Shown here: positions 22,521 to 35,129 of the stretch, piece after piece | How the letters are laid out: the number at the start of each line of letters is the position of its first letter | Numbering within the stretch: the stretch's first letter is position 1 | NCBI GenBank assembly: GCA_949317995.1 | Contig: OX439051.1 | Span: forward strand, 41,357,250 to 41,421,249 | DNA: 64,000 nt | Source of the DNA: Acholoe squamosa | Taxonomy: Eukaryota; Annelida; Polychaeta; Phyllodocida; Polynoidae | Direction: 5' to 3' | Translations under genes and position numbers: made by a program | Notes under the pieces: model-generated | Databases searched by the model: none | Seen by the model: the letters and a program-made list of their open reading frames with translations, nothing else | What the model was told of the DNA's origin: nothing

Positions 22521-25500
22521 TTATTTAAGGTTCACAGACACTGCCTGAGAATCTCAGCCTCAGGACTGTGACATTCCTGTTGTGAATGCCACTTTTCTGT
22601 CATACAGCCAATTTAGAGCTGGGCACATCTCATAGGTTTAGATATTGGCTATATTGGCTGGTCTGTGGATCTAGGGAGTAGCTGTGGAGAGATACCAGAT
22701 GTTCCTTATGGTTAACTTAGAATTCCACTCACCCAATGGTATTTTGACCTTGTTTTGGCTCCAAATTGACAAATTTAGCAGATTGAAGCTGATAGGTCAG
22801 GAAATGGTCATAAATTATGTTGAGTTGAAAGGAAAGTGAGATGAAAGAAAATGGACCAGCAGCCCAAGATTTAGAGTTTGGTACATTCTGCTGTATATTC
22901 ACTCCCGGGTTCACTCTATCTAACTGAACATCACCACGTGAGCTACAAAAGAAATAAGCTTTTCGTATTTTGTGGGATCATATATGTTACTTAAAGGCCA
23001 TGAACTCAAGGGCTTGAGTGGAATGAATAATGTCAAAACTCCAGAAAGCACTACTCTGAGAAATAGCTCTGTGTTAGTAATACACACATGTATACATATA
23101 CTAACTTCTACAAAAGATGGGCCTTGCTACCCAATTGTTAGTATTGATCCCTATAGTACTGTATTGTGGCCAGGGATGGTAGGAAATCTCCATACTGAAG
23201 GCCAACACTGCTCATGTAACACTCATTATCAAGATATACTACATTACCCAGAATCTTTACGCAATATTTGGCATACCTGATTATTCACATATATATGATA
23301 CACAACAGGCAGTCGCGACAGATGCTTGTGTTAATATTGATTATTTGGCTTACAGTAATAATATTGGCGTTATGGTAATATCGATGACTGTACATGGCAT
23401 TCGCCCGGGTTCTACCCCATTCTTACCTTTGTGGCTGGTGTAGATATTGAAGAATTGATGACAGCATCCAAAGAGAATCTGACCCTTCAAGAACTGTGTG
23501 ATAGGTTTACTTCAATATCCAGTCAGCCAACTCTCCAGGGAGCAGAAATATCATGGCACTCAATGGACATCGCCAAGTTATTGAATCAGTTCTATTTAGC
23601 TATTAAGTAGTTGACAATGTTCATTTAGCATGGTACTGATTTCCTGGATCCCTGGATTGGTGGTGGAGGGTGAGGGATGTGCATGGCAGACTTAGGTGAA
23701 TCTACTTTATAATGCTTTCAAATTGATGTCCGTTAGTCGTCATCATGCAATGATGCAGCCCTGATGCCCGTTTAGCATCAGTACATCCTGCCATGGAGTA
23801 GCTCAACGTCATAGGTTAGCATTATGTATAAATAGAGCAATGGCGAGCAATGGCGAGTTATTCACCAGGGTAACATTCAATACATTGCGACAACCGACCA
23901 AGTGGCATAAAACATTGAATAACTTAGCTGCCCTTTAATGGTTCATGGACATGTAGAGACTGTCCTTTTGATGTAAGTAATCTCCAGAGTGCAGTTGTAA
24001 TTTGGGAAGTGGGAGGTATTGTCAGACATGGACAAGGATGCTATAAGGGATTTATCAGTTGACCACAGCGCCATTGTGATGATGGCATTGGCTGGGCAGG
24101 GGACTATTTTTCAACTGCCTTGAGTCTTTAACATGTTTAGGCTAATGCACCTTTTGTCATTGCTTTCCTATTCTACAGTATTTATAAGTAAGGGGAGTAA
24201 AGCAATGGCCATATAAGTCCCTTGTCGTTTAAGGACAGAATAATGCCTGAAGGCATGTGTCCATTTGTTATGATACACAACTGCAGCAGGGTCAATCCAT
24301 AATCAAGTCAGTTGACCTCTTTGTTCTGCATTTCAGCCAATGGTGGTGCATCAAACTTGGGTGGTTGACATGATACATGAATGCAGCAATGGTGTTTCAC
24401 CATAGCTGCATTCAAGCATCATGGCATAATACAAGTCCCTTTTAGCTCTTAAGTTTAAAGAGCCAGGAACTGGAAAAGATGGCTACCCACAGAGACTAAT
24501 TCACTATGTAGCAGTATTACCATTGAATCATTGTACCAAGGCAATGCTGCTCACTGTCTGTCTGTACATGGCTAAGTGCTACGAGCAACTCAATCACAGC
24601 TCACAGAGGCTCTGTAACTGCTCCTCCCTGTGTGGCCGATGACCCACATTGGACTCATCAAAGGCTACATAATATCTCCAAGGTTGTGCTCCTTTGTATG
24701 TTTACATCTATTGTAAATTGCCACCAATATGCCGCACCTGTACATAAGTCGCACCCTGACTTTAGGAGAATGCCTCTGTAATAGTCTATTTATAAGCTGT
24801 GGCTTGTGCATACGTGGGGTTCTGCAGTAATGCGCTGTTGGCAAGTGACTTGGCAGCACCACATTGGTGCATCATACAATCACATAAACAGTAATAAAGC
24901 ATTACTGCTCTATGCATTGCATTCCCCCTTTAAGGTTGAACGACACACCGAAGTGATATCATTGAAGTGGGTTGATTAACTGTCAGAAATTACACTCTGG
25001 ATGAGCTGGTAGATTAAATAGGAGGCTAAGTAGATTAGGTAAAGGAGATATAGAGTGCTTAGACTGATGAAACATGGTTAGGCTTATAGTCTGTTACAAC
25101 ACTGGTTTTAGCATAAATCATGACAATTATTGATTGGGGATGAACATATGTCCGATCTCTTCGATTTCAACCGAAAATATATGCATCAACAACACCATCA
25201 TACTGGGAGGAAAAGGTATAGATATCAATAGGGGGGAAAGACAAATAGTGTTCAGAATTTTATCCAGAGGCGATATTTGTACATGTACTTTTAGAATTAG
25301 ATGTACACACTAAAAGCTTTGAGGCATGCTTCTAACTCTGTTATCCTAGCTCTCAATTTCTAGACAAACTCTTGATAATGAACCTTCTGATGGTAGCTGT
25401 GAGTTCTTTTTATGCGTTGATGGGAGGATGTGAGCAGCAAAGAGAGTACACTACATCTGTATGAACATCGATCTGCTCACAGTGACTCTGAGTGACTCAT

Positions 25501-25690
25501 CATGAAGGTGACAGGTATGACAAGCACACAGCTTCTCTTTGACAACTTTACCTGCATACCTCTTAACCCTCTAAGGGAGGCTTAGCATAGTACTTTATAT
25601 GCCTCTATTATCATGGTACAGGAGTTCAACTATGGCAAGATTGGCTTCTGCAGCACTGGTATATATATAGGCATATATGAAGTGTGTGGT
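22521..25690. other. No gene recognised; family A remnants
   Basis: Remnants of family A lie at about 23735-23915 (ATGATGCAGCCCTGATG, GCAATGGCGAGTTATTCACC) and 24243-24430. A 102-codon frame at 22972-23280 is not recognised. A family-C-like phrase TATAAGCTGTGGCTTGTGCA is near 24790. Confidence 0.4.
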
Positions 25691-25799
25691 GTAATGCAGG
25701 ATCACGCCGAGCCTGGGGTCCATTGTGGATATATTGCAAAGAACAGGAGATGAGCGTCCAAAAGTGACTCTGGATGCGCTTCAAATGATATGTAATGTA

Positions 25800-26030
25800 G
25801 GCGCGCCTTATAGGCGAGGTCCCATATTGGCCACTAGCTGGTCTGGGGCTGGTTCCGGCGGCACACACTGATAAGAACTGATAAGATGGGACCAGCATGT
25901 CCCTAGAAGTGGGTGTTATCCAGGGACAAGGTACCCATCATGGTATGTCTTATCAGTGGGTTTTACCTCAACCAGCGAAATTCAAAATGTCGGCCCCACT
26001 AGGCCTCCATACTGAGTCCTATATTACAGA
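25800..26030 (+). repeat. Dispersed CTGATAAG repeat (copy 2)
   Basis: It contains CACTGATAAGAACTGATAAG, GGGACCAGCATGTCCCTAGA, GGTATGTCTTATCAGTGGGT and GGCCCCACTAGGCCTCCATA. The copy at 31225-31445 is its reverse complement and very similar. Confidence 0.6.
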
Positions 26031-26159
26031 ATTGAAACTTATTACAGAAATTAAACTGTGATTACCGTAATCATTTTGAGAGAACGGTACATTATTAGAA
26101 GGATTTAAACAAGTCTACCCCTTGGCATTGCCTTTCTGCATTGGCAGTAGCCTGCCTCC

Positions 26160-26580
26160 CATGGTGATTATCACATCACATGACCAGCTTGGAGCCAATC
26201 AGATGTTGGGTTACATAACATATGGTTCTAACCCCACACCCAATGTATGTCAACATAACATTGGTGGAGATAGTATTGTGTAACCTTGCCACCAGGGGAA
26301 GAATGGCGCCACCCTCTGTGTCCATATTACATATGTATTATGTGTATTTGTCAATTGGCCTGTGTTATAGGATTCTGGACTCATACCCAATATATTTACC
26401 ATTTTGAATGTTGCTGGTTCTTTTAAAAGTGGCAAAACACACTGATAAGACATGGTTTGATGGGTAACTTGTCCCTGGATAACAGCCACTTCCAGGGACA
26501 AGCTAGTTCCATCTTATCAGCTCTTATCAGTGCATGTCCCCAGAACCATTTCCAGTCTCGCTTAGACCCAATAGGGTTCG
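26160..26580. repeat. Dispersed CTGATAAG repeat (copy 3, composite)
   Basis: The right half (about 26425-26560) contains ACACTGATAAGACATGGTTT, CACTTCCAGGGACAAGCTAG and ATCTTATCAGCTCTTATCAG. The left half is less similar to the other copies, so the limits are approximate. Confidence 0.5.
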
Positions 26581-26663
26581 AGCAGGGTTCTCCACAGACT
26601 GAAAAATGAAAATGTGGTTGGCAATCGCATAGTCCTTAGTTTATTGTATCATCCGGCCGTCAG

Positions 26664-26845
26664 GAGTTGAGTCGCTAGGGCTGCATTCATGCATAGTGGT
26701 GACCCTTTGGGAGCGTATCAATCCTCTATGGTAAACATGATACGTGAATGCAGTCATGACGTCATTCACCAGTGCTGCATTCATACTGCATCATGGTAAG
26801 AAAATGGACATGATGTTTTCAATGCACTAAAAATTATTAACCCAT
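26664..26845. repeat. Foldback family A fragment
   Basis: It contains GTCGCTAGGGCTGCATTCAT, TAAACATGATACGTGAATGC and CACCAGTGCTGCATTCATAC. Outer ends are not clear. Confidence 0.5.
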
Positions 26846-26987
26846 CACAAAGACTCTATATAAGCAACCTTAACGGGGAACCATTGTCAGCTTTAATATT
26901 TAGTGCAAGAAAGTCGTAAGGGTACCAAGTGGATACAGCAATATTGCACAGGGGCCTGTAGGCGATTTTATCATAGACAGCTTATAT

Positions 26988-27157
26988 CAGGGATGTAAAT
27001 CTTCAGGTTTTATCAGGATTTCCTGATTTCTGAAAATTTTGAATGACGTATTTTCCTTAGACGAGTGGTAGGAGGGTTGTTTGGAAACATAGAAGGCTTT
27101 TATATCAAGTAAATATATGGCTTCCTGATTTTTGCCCATGCCTAACTTACATCCCTG
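26988..27157. mobile_element. Family B miniature element with 6-bp target duplication TTATAT
   Basis: The ends CAGGGATGTAAAT and AACTTACATCCCTG are inverted. TTATAT lies on both sides (26982-26987 and 27158-27163). The interior (TCAGGATTTCCTGATTTCTG, AAAATTTTGAATGAC, GGCTTCCTGATTTTTGCCCA) is shared with the copies at 30744 and 38897. It has no coding capacity. Confidence 0.85.
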
Positions 27158-27163
27158 TTATAT

Positions 27164-29308
27164 ACTGTCAGTTACAACCTTCTTGCTCAAAGGCAGTCTA
27201 TACGAAAAGTTTTTCCCCTCACAGGCCATTCAGTCCTACGAGTTTTATCATTCCGCAGGCCCGGATTGATTTCACCAGGACCGAATACTTCATGATTTTT
27301 ATTGTCAGGAAAGAAGTAATGAAAAAGAAGAATTAACTTGCAATTTTAATCATTCAACTCTTAAAAATCTAGCAAAAAGTAATTCTTCTGAGTTCTGTTT
27401 TAGGCTGTAAAAACCTTAATAATATTCCAATTTGCCAGCCATAAAAAATATGAAGCCCAAGGTCCCTAGATTACATGAATCCTGTCGGCCCGGCAGCGAT
27501 TTTGTCGGCAAAAGCCGATGTCTGGCGAGTTTTTGTTTTGACTGCTAAGACAACGCCATATTGCCCTCAGTTGAAAATGGAGCTGACTGAATGATTTCCA
27601 GTCACCGACCAACACAGACCTAGAGCTTTAACCCTCTGAGGACAACAGGTTACACCTACAGTTTTGACCCTTTGAGGACCAGTGCATCTACAGTTTTAAC
27701 CAAGTTGCCCCTGAGTAATAAATGGAGCTGACTGAATGATTCCCAGTTACAGACCAACACTCTGTTCTCCTTCACTAAATGTCGTCTGCTCTGGCTGTCT
27801 ACACCAGCCTCCACAAAGACACCTCCCAATCAATCAGTCTGCAGCCAAAAAAAAATCTTGGTTTTATCTATTTGGTGAGCCGCCGACGCTTGTTTCCCTG
27901 AGGCCATTGTAGACTAAACATAAATGATTTAGCTCTAAATACCAGCGTCTGTCTTTTCTAGCCTTCCTGATCAGTTCCGCTGTCCCAAGGTGCTTTGCAG
28001 GCTGCTGGTACCCCGTATGTTTAAAGCTCATTCATTGCCTGATGTGGGGAACCAGCGAACAACCTGGTCTGTGACCTTGACCTTCAGGAGTATCAATAGG
28101 ACCGGAAGAGGATAGCCCTTAGAATCCTTGCCTAAGGGTTTAGTGACTAGACTGTTTTGAAAGGGTACACATAGCTCTCCTAGTAGGAGACTATTAGTCT
28201 ATTTGGACAGTAAGACCTTGGGAATCTAATTGGGTTCTTGAAGGTCTCAGTCTGTAGATGGAACCATAGTAGTATGGTGCTCAATGATCGAACCATTCAA
28301 TCGAATTTTCAGGGAATCTAAAAGAACTTAGGCCTACCTATAGAAAGAATATTGGGTGTATTTTCATTATACCTGGTCAGGCTTCTCAAGGTCTTCTCCT
28401 CTTTTCTGCCCTCTTTGTCCGCTGCACATAGTATGCCTGGACAAAGTCAAAAACAATTTGTATTATTTCTTACACTTCTAATCAGGCTCAAATTGCCCTC
28501 TGAGATCTCTTACTTCTGAGTTTGGAAAGCAGATGAACAACATACGATAATTATTAGATGTTCCAAGTGGGTATTTCTGTTATGTGAGAATTAAAAGTAC
28601 TCTTAAATATGATCAAATGATCCAACGCAAAATGAAATCAGAAGAGAATGATAATAGTGCAAAACTTCTACGCCTTCATAACAAGTGAATTGAAGCTAAA
28701 TTACTAATTTAAATGCCATTAGAGAATAATCTGTCCATTGGACACACTTTGCTTGTCAAATTAGGGAGACACAGAATTAGCTTTGCCCTTTGGAGGCATG
28801 CGCCGGCGCTAATTTTACCATGTAAACAACGAACAAAAAAAGCAGTGTCACAAACATCAAAATAAGCAGCACGATAGTGGGAGTCCCTACAACCAAAAAT
28901 ATCAGGTATATTTGTGAAGGTGAGGGTAAATGTTGTGCCATATTTTGTCCACAGACTATGAATTGTCCACATGAAGAATCTGGGCTGATTCGCAAGGATA
29001 AAGAGTGCTTTGTGAACAATTTGCAAGGCATTTTGTGGACATTTTGAGTCTAATTTGTCCTAATAACATAAGGACAAATTAGAGAGCCATACTTGGTAAA
29101 TGACTAAAAAAAAAAGGAAGAAACAAAAGTTATAAAATAGGGGAAAAGTAAATATTTAAGAAGGAAAAAAGGCTCAGAGGTCTGTCAGCCATGCAGCGGT
29201 GCCACTTTTGGAGGGAAGGGAAAAAATAGAGCAGTAATATTCAACTGAACACGCTTCAGTATTTTGATGATGATCTTTAAGTTGAGGAAATACAGGCCAT
29301 GATATTTT
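27164..29308. other. No gene recognised; one duplicated block and a small hairpin
   Basis: A block with AATGGAGCTGACTGAATGAT is present twice, near 27577 and 27720, with similar flanks (TTGCCC..., GACCAACAC). A perfect 12-bp-arm hairpin CTAATTTGTCCT...AGGACAAATTAG lies at 29050-29082. A 105-codon minus-strand frame at 28709-29026 is unrecognised. Confidence 0.45.
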
Positions 29309-29487
29309 AAGCTGGCAAGTCTACTCACCAGCACTTCATTGGTGTATCATGCTTTCCCTTCGGGAGTGTATCAACTCGATAGGGACAGCATCATACATAT
29401 ATGACACCTCTGCAAGGGCTACATTCATAATGCAGGTGCATAATGACCAAAGCATATTTTATCACTATGCAGACCAGAAAGGGTTAA
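29309..29487. repeat. Foldback family A fragment
   Basis: It contains GCTGGCAAGTCTACTCACCA, GCACTTCATTGGTGTATCAT and a closing GACCAGAAAGGGTTAAGG. Confidence 0.5.
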
Positions 29488-30269
29488 GGTGGAGCTGACA
29501 GCATGTTGGTCCATATACTATGGACAGACCAATCATTGCAAAAAAAGAGCCAGCATCTATCAGAGGTGATTTTCTGCTGTGGCCTTGGCAGTGATATTCT
29601 AGTCAAAAATTCATCACTCCACTCTCAGAATAGTGAGTAAGGAGAGGCATTAGTGTCGCTGCTCGAAACCTCAGTCACTAAGATTGATGGTAATTTAAAA
29701 TATGACCATTACAAGGTGAGTTATAGGTTTCCTATCCCACCTGAACGATTTCTGGCCACTCTGTTGCCATCAGATACCATTTGATTTCATAATGACTTAG
29801 TAAATGTGTTCATTTAACCACTTACCTTATTGAAATAGCGTATATATAAAGTGGCCAAATGACATTTTAGCTTCAAGAGCTTAATTAGCTATGCCTACTA
29901 TTTCCAAGTACAATCTATATATCAATCTGGAAAATAAAGCAATTGTTTTGGTTAAGTCAGGAAGACTTCTACCATACTTAAAGTGCAAACATATGTTATT
30001 GCTGTATAGTAGGACAAAAATGGGATCATGAGATGACATGATGAGTATGAACATTGCTGTCTAAGACACTCTCGTAATGACCCCTGTCCTTTACCGACCA
30101 CCCTCTTTAAGGAAGGGTCGGAGAAGGGTACAGGCCTTCGCTGATAAAAATAATCCAGCAAGCCTGGCCAAAAATACTGCTACCCGGAAATAGCGGTGTT
30201 TTGTCCTTTTACCTCGCACCGATCCCATGCTTATTCACAGCACAAAATATTGAAAATAGTCTTGTTTGC

Positions 30270-30690
30270 TGTGGGTGAGACAGTGAGAGACATCTGATGT
30301 CATATCATGGCCAATGGGATTCATTTGATGTTATATCATGGCCAATGAGAGACATCTGATGTCATATCATGGTCAGTGGGAGACATTTGATGTCATATCA
30401 TGGACAGTGAAAGACATCTGATGTTATGTCTTGGCTAGTAAGAAACATAGATCTGATGTTGTATAATGGCCAGTAGTAGACATCCGGTGTTGTATCATGG
30501 CCAGTAGGAAGCAACTGATGTCAGTAAGAGGCATCTGACACTGATGATCTGATGTTTTGGTCATGGTCAGTACGATACACCTGATGTTATCTCATGGCCA
30601 GTAGGTGGTATACAATGTTATGTTATGGCATATGTGATGAAATCTTATGGTCACTAGTGGGCATCTGATGTCAGGGCGGCCAGTAGAATG
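30270..30690. repeat. Degenerate ~33-bp minisatellite
   Basis: Units contain GACATCTGATGTCATATCAT and GGCCAGTGGGA. At least eight diverged copies can be followed, with increasing decay towards 30680. Confidence 0.75.
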
Positions 30691-30743
30691 CTTGTCAGTA
30701 TTAATAGATTCTAGATTCCAGTCCCAAATCACCAAACAATTAT

Positions 30744-30907
30744 CAGGGATGTAAGTCTTCAGGATTTCCTGATTTCTGAAATTTTTGAATGACATTTATT
30801 TTCCTTACATGAGTGGTAAGGAGGGCTATTTGTGAAAAATAGAGAGCTTTTATATCAAGTAAATGTATGGCTTCCTGATTTTTGCCTATTCCTGACTTAC
30901 ATCCCTG
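30744..30907. mobile_element. Family B miniature element with 6-bp target duplication AATTAT
   Basis: The ends CAGGGATGTAAGT and ACTTACATCCCTG are perfect 13-bp inverted repeats. AATTAT is on both sides (30738-30743 and 30908-30913). The interior matches the copies at 26988 and 38897, with a 10-base shortening near the left end. Confidence 0.88.
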
Positions 30908-31224
30908 AATTATAAGTATAAGCCAAACTGCAGGAATCACCAAATGTAATCTTTATCAAATTTCATCACTTCTCAGACATTATCACATAGGTCAGCAGCC
31001 AGTAAAGTGTAGCAAACCTTAGTCCCTATGTGCCTATAAGTGATAGACCTCTTAGTCTAGACTAGAGGGTGGGAGCTTCTAGCTACAAAACAACTGGCAC
31101 CTCAGTCGGTTTAGCCCAGACATGGATTTACCATCTGAGGACTGGGTAAAACATGTAGCCTGCCACCATGTTGTAACTGGTATGTGAGGTTAACACGACA
31201 CAGCGTTTACTGCTGGCGTTCCCC

Positions 31225-31445
31225 ACCAGGGGACTGCTCGCTGCCTTATAGGACTCAGTATGGAGGCCTAGTGGGGCTGCCATTTTGAATTTCGCTGGTT
31301 GAGGTAAAATCCACTGATAAGACATACCATGATGGTCACCTTGTCCCTGGTTAACACCCACTTCCAGGGACATGCTGGTCCCATCTTATCAGTTCTTATC
31401 AGTGTGTGTCGCAGGAACCAGCTCCAGACCAGCTAGTGGCCAATA
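31225..31445 (-). repeat. Dispersed CTGATAAG repeat (copy 4)
   Basis: It is the reverse complement of copy 2: TATGGAGGCCTAGTGGGGCT, TTCGCTGGTTGAGGTAAAAT, CACTTCCAGGGACATGCTGG and TCTTATCAGTTCTTATCAGT. A partial piece follows at 31905-31985 (GACATGCACTGATAAGAGCT). Confidence 0.6.
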
Positions 31446-32280
31446 GGGGGACTACCAATCACACAATGCATTTTGCCATTTTGCCCCCCAAAGGTCAACA
31501 TTATCAAGTTTGAATCTTGAGCACCATCAGCTTCCAAAGCGAAGCGCTGATCATATATTTTGTCCTTCATTTGGTCTATGGTGTTTGTACAATCTTGCTG
31601 TTGTCTTTCAGTTGTCAGTGGATATCAGGCCATAGTAGAGCTGATAAGGGATTGTATCCAATTGGTTACCATGGTAATGTTATTCATCATATTCCTTAAG
31701 TTACCATGGTAATGGTGATAATGTTGTCGATGCTTGAATTACTATGCCAGTGCTGATAAAGTGATTTCTTCTGTGGTTACCATGGAAACTGTTAAGGGTT
31801 TTGACTTGAGCTTCTTCTTCTTCCTCCTCCTGGAGGAAATGCCATTAGACCTGGCAGAGACAGGATGCAGAGTGGGCTGTAACTGTTGTCTTCCAACATC
31901 TGACTATAGGCTCATAGCGGGACTGGAGCTGGTTTTGGCGACATGCACTGATAAGAGCTGATGAGATCGGAACCACTTTGTTCCTGAAAGTAAACTACTG
32001 GGTATGGGTCTAGACTCCTATAGTCTCTCTCTGTGGCATTGACCAAAGGAAGACTGATAATTCAGACCATATAAAGCAAAATGGTTGGTGTACATAGAAA
32101 ATTAGTGACGTTAAGGCATAGCATGCCAATCATTTGTCAGTGTCCCAACTAGCGAAATGAATTATAAACCGATGAGAAAACTTCCTGCATTAGCTGCAGA
32201 AAACTTGATCACCTTTGCTGATCCACTGGGCCTCCCATAACATCGGTAAAGTGCAAGCGTGGTACATGGATGTAGCCCTA

Positions 32281-32427
32281 GGGAACGTTCAACAATTATG
32301 TCACTGCTTAGGGGGTGGGGGTGGGGGTCTTTGGGCCTCTATATGTTCCATACAAAAACAGTGACAAAGGGGTGGGTGGGTCCTGAAAAATGCCTAAATA
32401 AAAGTGACATAATTGTTGAGCGCACCC
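32281..32427. mobile_element. Miniature element with 24-bp inverted ends and CTA duplication
   Basis: The ends share TCAACAATTATGTCAC / GTGACATAATTGTTGA. Over 24 bp the outer bases differ at three positions. CTA is on both sides (32278-32280 and 32428-32430). Three-base targets are typical of PIF/Harbinger-type elements, though those usually prefer TWA. The middle holds G-rich GGGGGTGGGGGTGGGGG. Confidence 0.75.
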
Positions 32428-33188
32428 CTAGATACATCACAGGGTATGTTTGTGTTAGATTTCCCTGGAAGTTTCTTGACTGCTCCCCAAAACACTTTAA
32501 CATAGCATATTCAGGGATCCATTTTATGCCCCCACTCAGATATATGGAGCAATAAGCAGTATGCAGATCTTAAAGTGTCAACAATAAAATACTAATACTT
32601 TAGCAAAAACACCAAAAAGATAAAATCATTTGATTTCTGCTGTTGATTGAGTCGGATAATCAGTCAAGAAGGACTTTTTGCCAGTAGCTTTCAAAACTGA
32701 CTAATAATAAGAAGGAAATTACAAAAGTGTCAATAACATTCTTCACTTGGGAGGAAATCCACAGCAGAAAATGAGATGTTCTTTTCGTCTGGTCCTTTTC
32801 CTCTCCTTTCCCATGTAATCATTCAAAGCTGATGATTTTTGTATCTGCTTCCAATGTTCATGGCCTTTTGGTGGGAAATTCAAGGTACCGGTAGCGACTT
32901 AGTGGATCGACTTGGCTGTTACATTTTCTGGGTAGTCTCTCCAGACTGATTATTGACAGTCCAGTACGTATGTATGCAGCAGTGGCCATGAATATTCCTA
33001 CAACCAATCAAAATGCAGCTATTGACAGTGGTCAGCAGCAAATGAAGTAGGGGCTATTCTATGGGATAGAATTCTTTGTGGAAGCTTAATTTTCAGCAAG
33101 CCTGCTGAATTAGTCTCACTTGCTGGAGATTCAGAGCATTGTACTTACTTATCTTTGGGGTCAGAACAAGGATTGATACAGTTAAATC

Positions 33189-33362
33189 CAGGGATGTAAG
33201 ATTTCAGAATTTTGTCTGATTTCGGAATTTTCAGATTTAGAGATGCCTATAGATTTACACAGATTTCTATTCTCAGATAAACTTCTTGCAATATTTTACA
33301 ATAAATTCGGAACTTCTATGTGTATCTTCAGAATTTTTTATACACCCTGACTTACATCTCTG
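33189..33362. mobile_element. Diverged family B element
   Basis: The ends CAGGGATGTAAG and CTTACATCTCTG match the family. The flanks TAAATC and TAAAAT are similar but not identical, so the target duplication has decayed or shifted. The interior repeats TTCAGAATTTT-type phrases. Confidence 0.55.
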
Positions 33363-34802
33363 TAAAATCCCACATCAGATGTCTCATCAGAAAATGGAAA
33401 TTTAAAATGGTTGATTTAGATGGCCAGTAGATGTTGAGTAGGTATTGGGCAGGCTGGATGGTGGTGGTGGCCTCTTCTTCCATCTACCACTCCCTCACTC
33501 TCGGAAATTGTACATTTTCCGATCCCGCACCGATCCATCACTCATAGTCACACCAGACTGGACCGCCCTAACCCCTGCTACTGACTGTTAGATGAAACCT
33601 TGTCGTACTGAATATAGGGTCATCACAGGCCATCTCATGTAAGTGGCCATCTTGTCCCCTCGAGATGTTGTGGTTCCTGCAAATGTGAACCTCGTTCCTA
33701 CACATACCCAAACTGAAGCGCTAGTTAGTTGGCAGCTGTAGCAAAAATCAGCACAAAAAATTAGTTCAGTTTTCTTATTATGGCGCTACGAACGGCCCTT
33801 TCTGCCATTATTGGTTTGCATCAAAAGAAGCCCGATGGCCAGCTTCTATTGTGAGATTCGTCCAAGTAGAGATTTTCTTAAGTGGCCAAGAATAAAGACC
33901 CATAGCCTGCTCAAACCAATGGAAGGACAAGGTCATTTGAGGCACAGATAAATGGATTTCTCTAATACTCTCAGCTTTTTGCAGCATCCACTAACGTGAC
34001 TGTTCAAAGTAAGCAGTGTTTGCCTTTTCGGCTACAAGGGGTTCTAAGGGTAGACGAAGGAGTAAAAAGGCAGTTAGAATGTCAATAATTACCTTGCAAA
34101 GGCGGTGGTCAATATGGGGCCTGAGTCAATACAGGTCAGAGGATTGAATCGATACACAAGTAATGCTATCCAATTTCCACACAGAAGCTTTAAGAATTTG
34201 TATATAAAACCAAGAATAACATGGGTAATTCTATATTAACCTTGCTTTTGAAGGTAGTGAACTACCTAACCTATCTGTATCATGACCTACTTAGTCAACA
34301 AAATGTTAATGTCACAAATACAGGGGAGTCACTACTTAAATCAGAATTGCCCTTGTCATTGGAATAAAGAAGTTTTTAAGATTCAGAGAATGCCAGGCCA
34401 AACACTACCTCTCTGCCTCTTTAGAATTTTCTTAATACAAAGTTTGACAGGCCAAACTTTGCCTTTGTAATGTTAATTTCCTAATTAAGAGTGTGCCTTA
34501 CCAACCAATTACTATATGGCAAGAATTTCCCCAATTCAGAGGCTACCATGACAAAAGATGCCTTTGTGATGTACTTTTCCTCAGTTCACAGTTTACCAAA
34601 CCTAGCTACAGCTGGTAGTTCTGTCATTGTGTTACTAGCACTGATAATTACGCCTTATTTGCCATAAAACATAAATGTCGATTCCTCCAGGGGTCTTCAC
34701 CTCCTATGTCTTACACAGCAGAGGTAGGTCAGCATTATTCCAGCTGATATGACAAGATGCCCTCATTATAACAGGTAGAGCTGTCAGAGTGGATCCAACC
34801 CC
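33363..34802. other. No gene recognised
   Basis: Ordinary non-coding DNA. A loose repetition of GCCAGGCCAAACACTACCTC / ACAGGCCAAACTTTGCCT phrases near 34390-34640 suggests a decayed tandem repeat. Nothing more can be supported. Confidence 0.35.
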
Positions 34803-34992
34803 TTAACCCTTTAAGAAACATGTACTGCATCAATGCATCATGTGCCTTTGGTGTCATGATGCATGGCTGCAGGTTTTGCAAAGTCTATGCACTGGACAGA
34901 ATGAATGGGAGTGTCACCTTCGGGAGTGTCACCTTCTCGGGTCAGCATGATACATGTTAACCAACCCTATAGGGCTGTAAGAATCTATTTAT
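34803..34992. repeat. Foldback family A fragment
   Basis: It starts TTAACCCTTTAAGAAACATG and contains GCATCATGTGCCTTTGGTGT, GTCATGATGCATGGCTGCAG and TCGGGTCAGCATGATACATG. Confidence 0.5.
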
Positions 34993-35129
34993 TAAATGGT
35001 TAAAGCCGACCTTGACTTTGAGTCCCTGCTGGCATCATAGCGCCAGGATAACAAGCACACAAAGGTGCCGTCAGTCAGTATAAGGGTAGGCTGTGGGCCA
35101 TGAACTTTGTATTAACTGCAGCTCTCGTC

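Noticed and set aside
29050-29082. Small hairpin as a microRNA or transcription terminator
   Set aside because: The 12-bp arms are too short for a typical animal precursor and there is no gene next to it.
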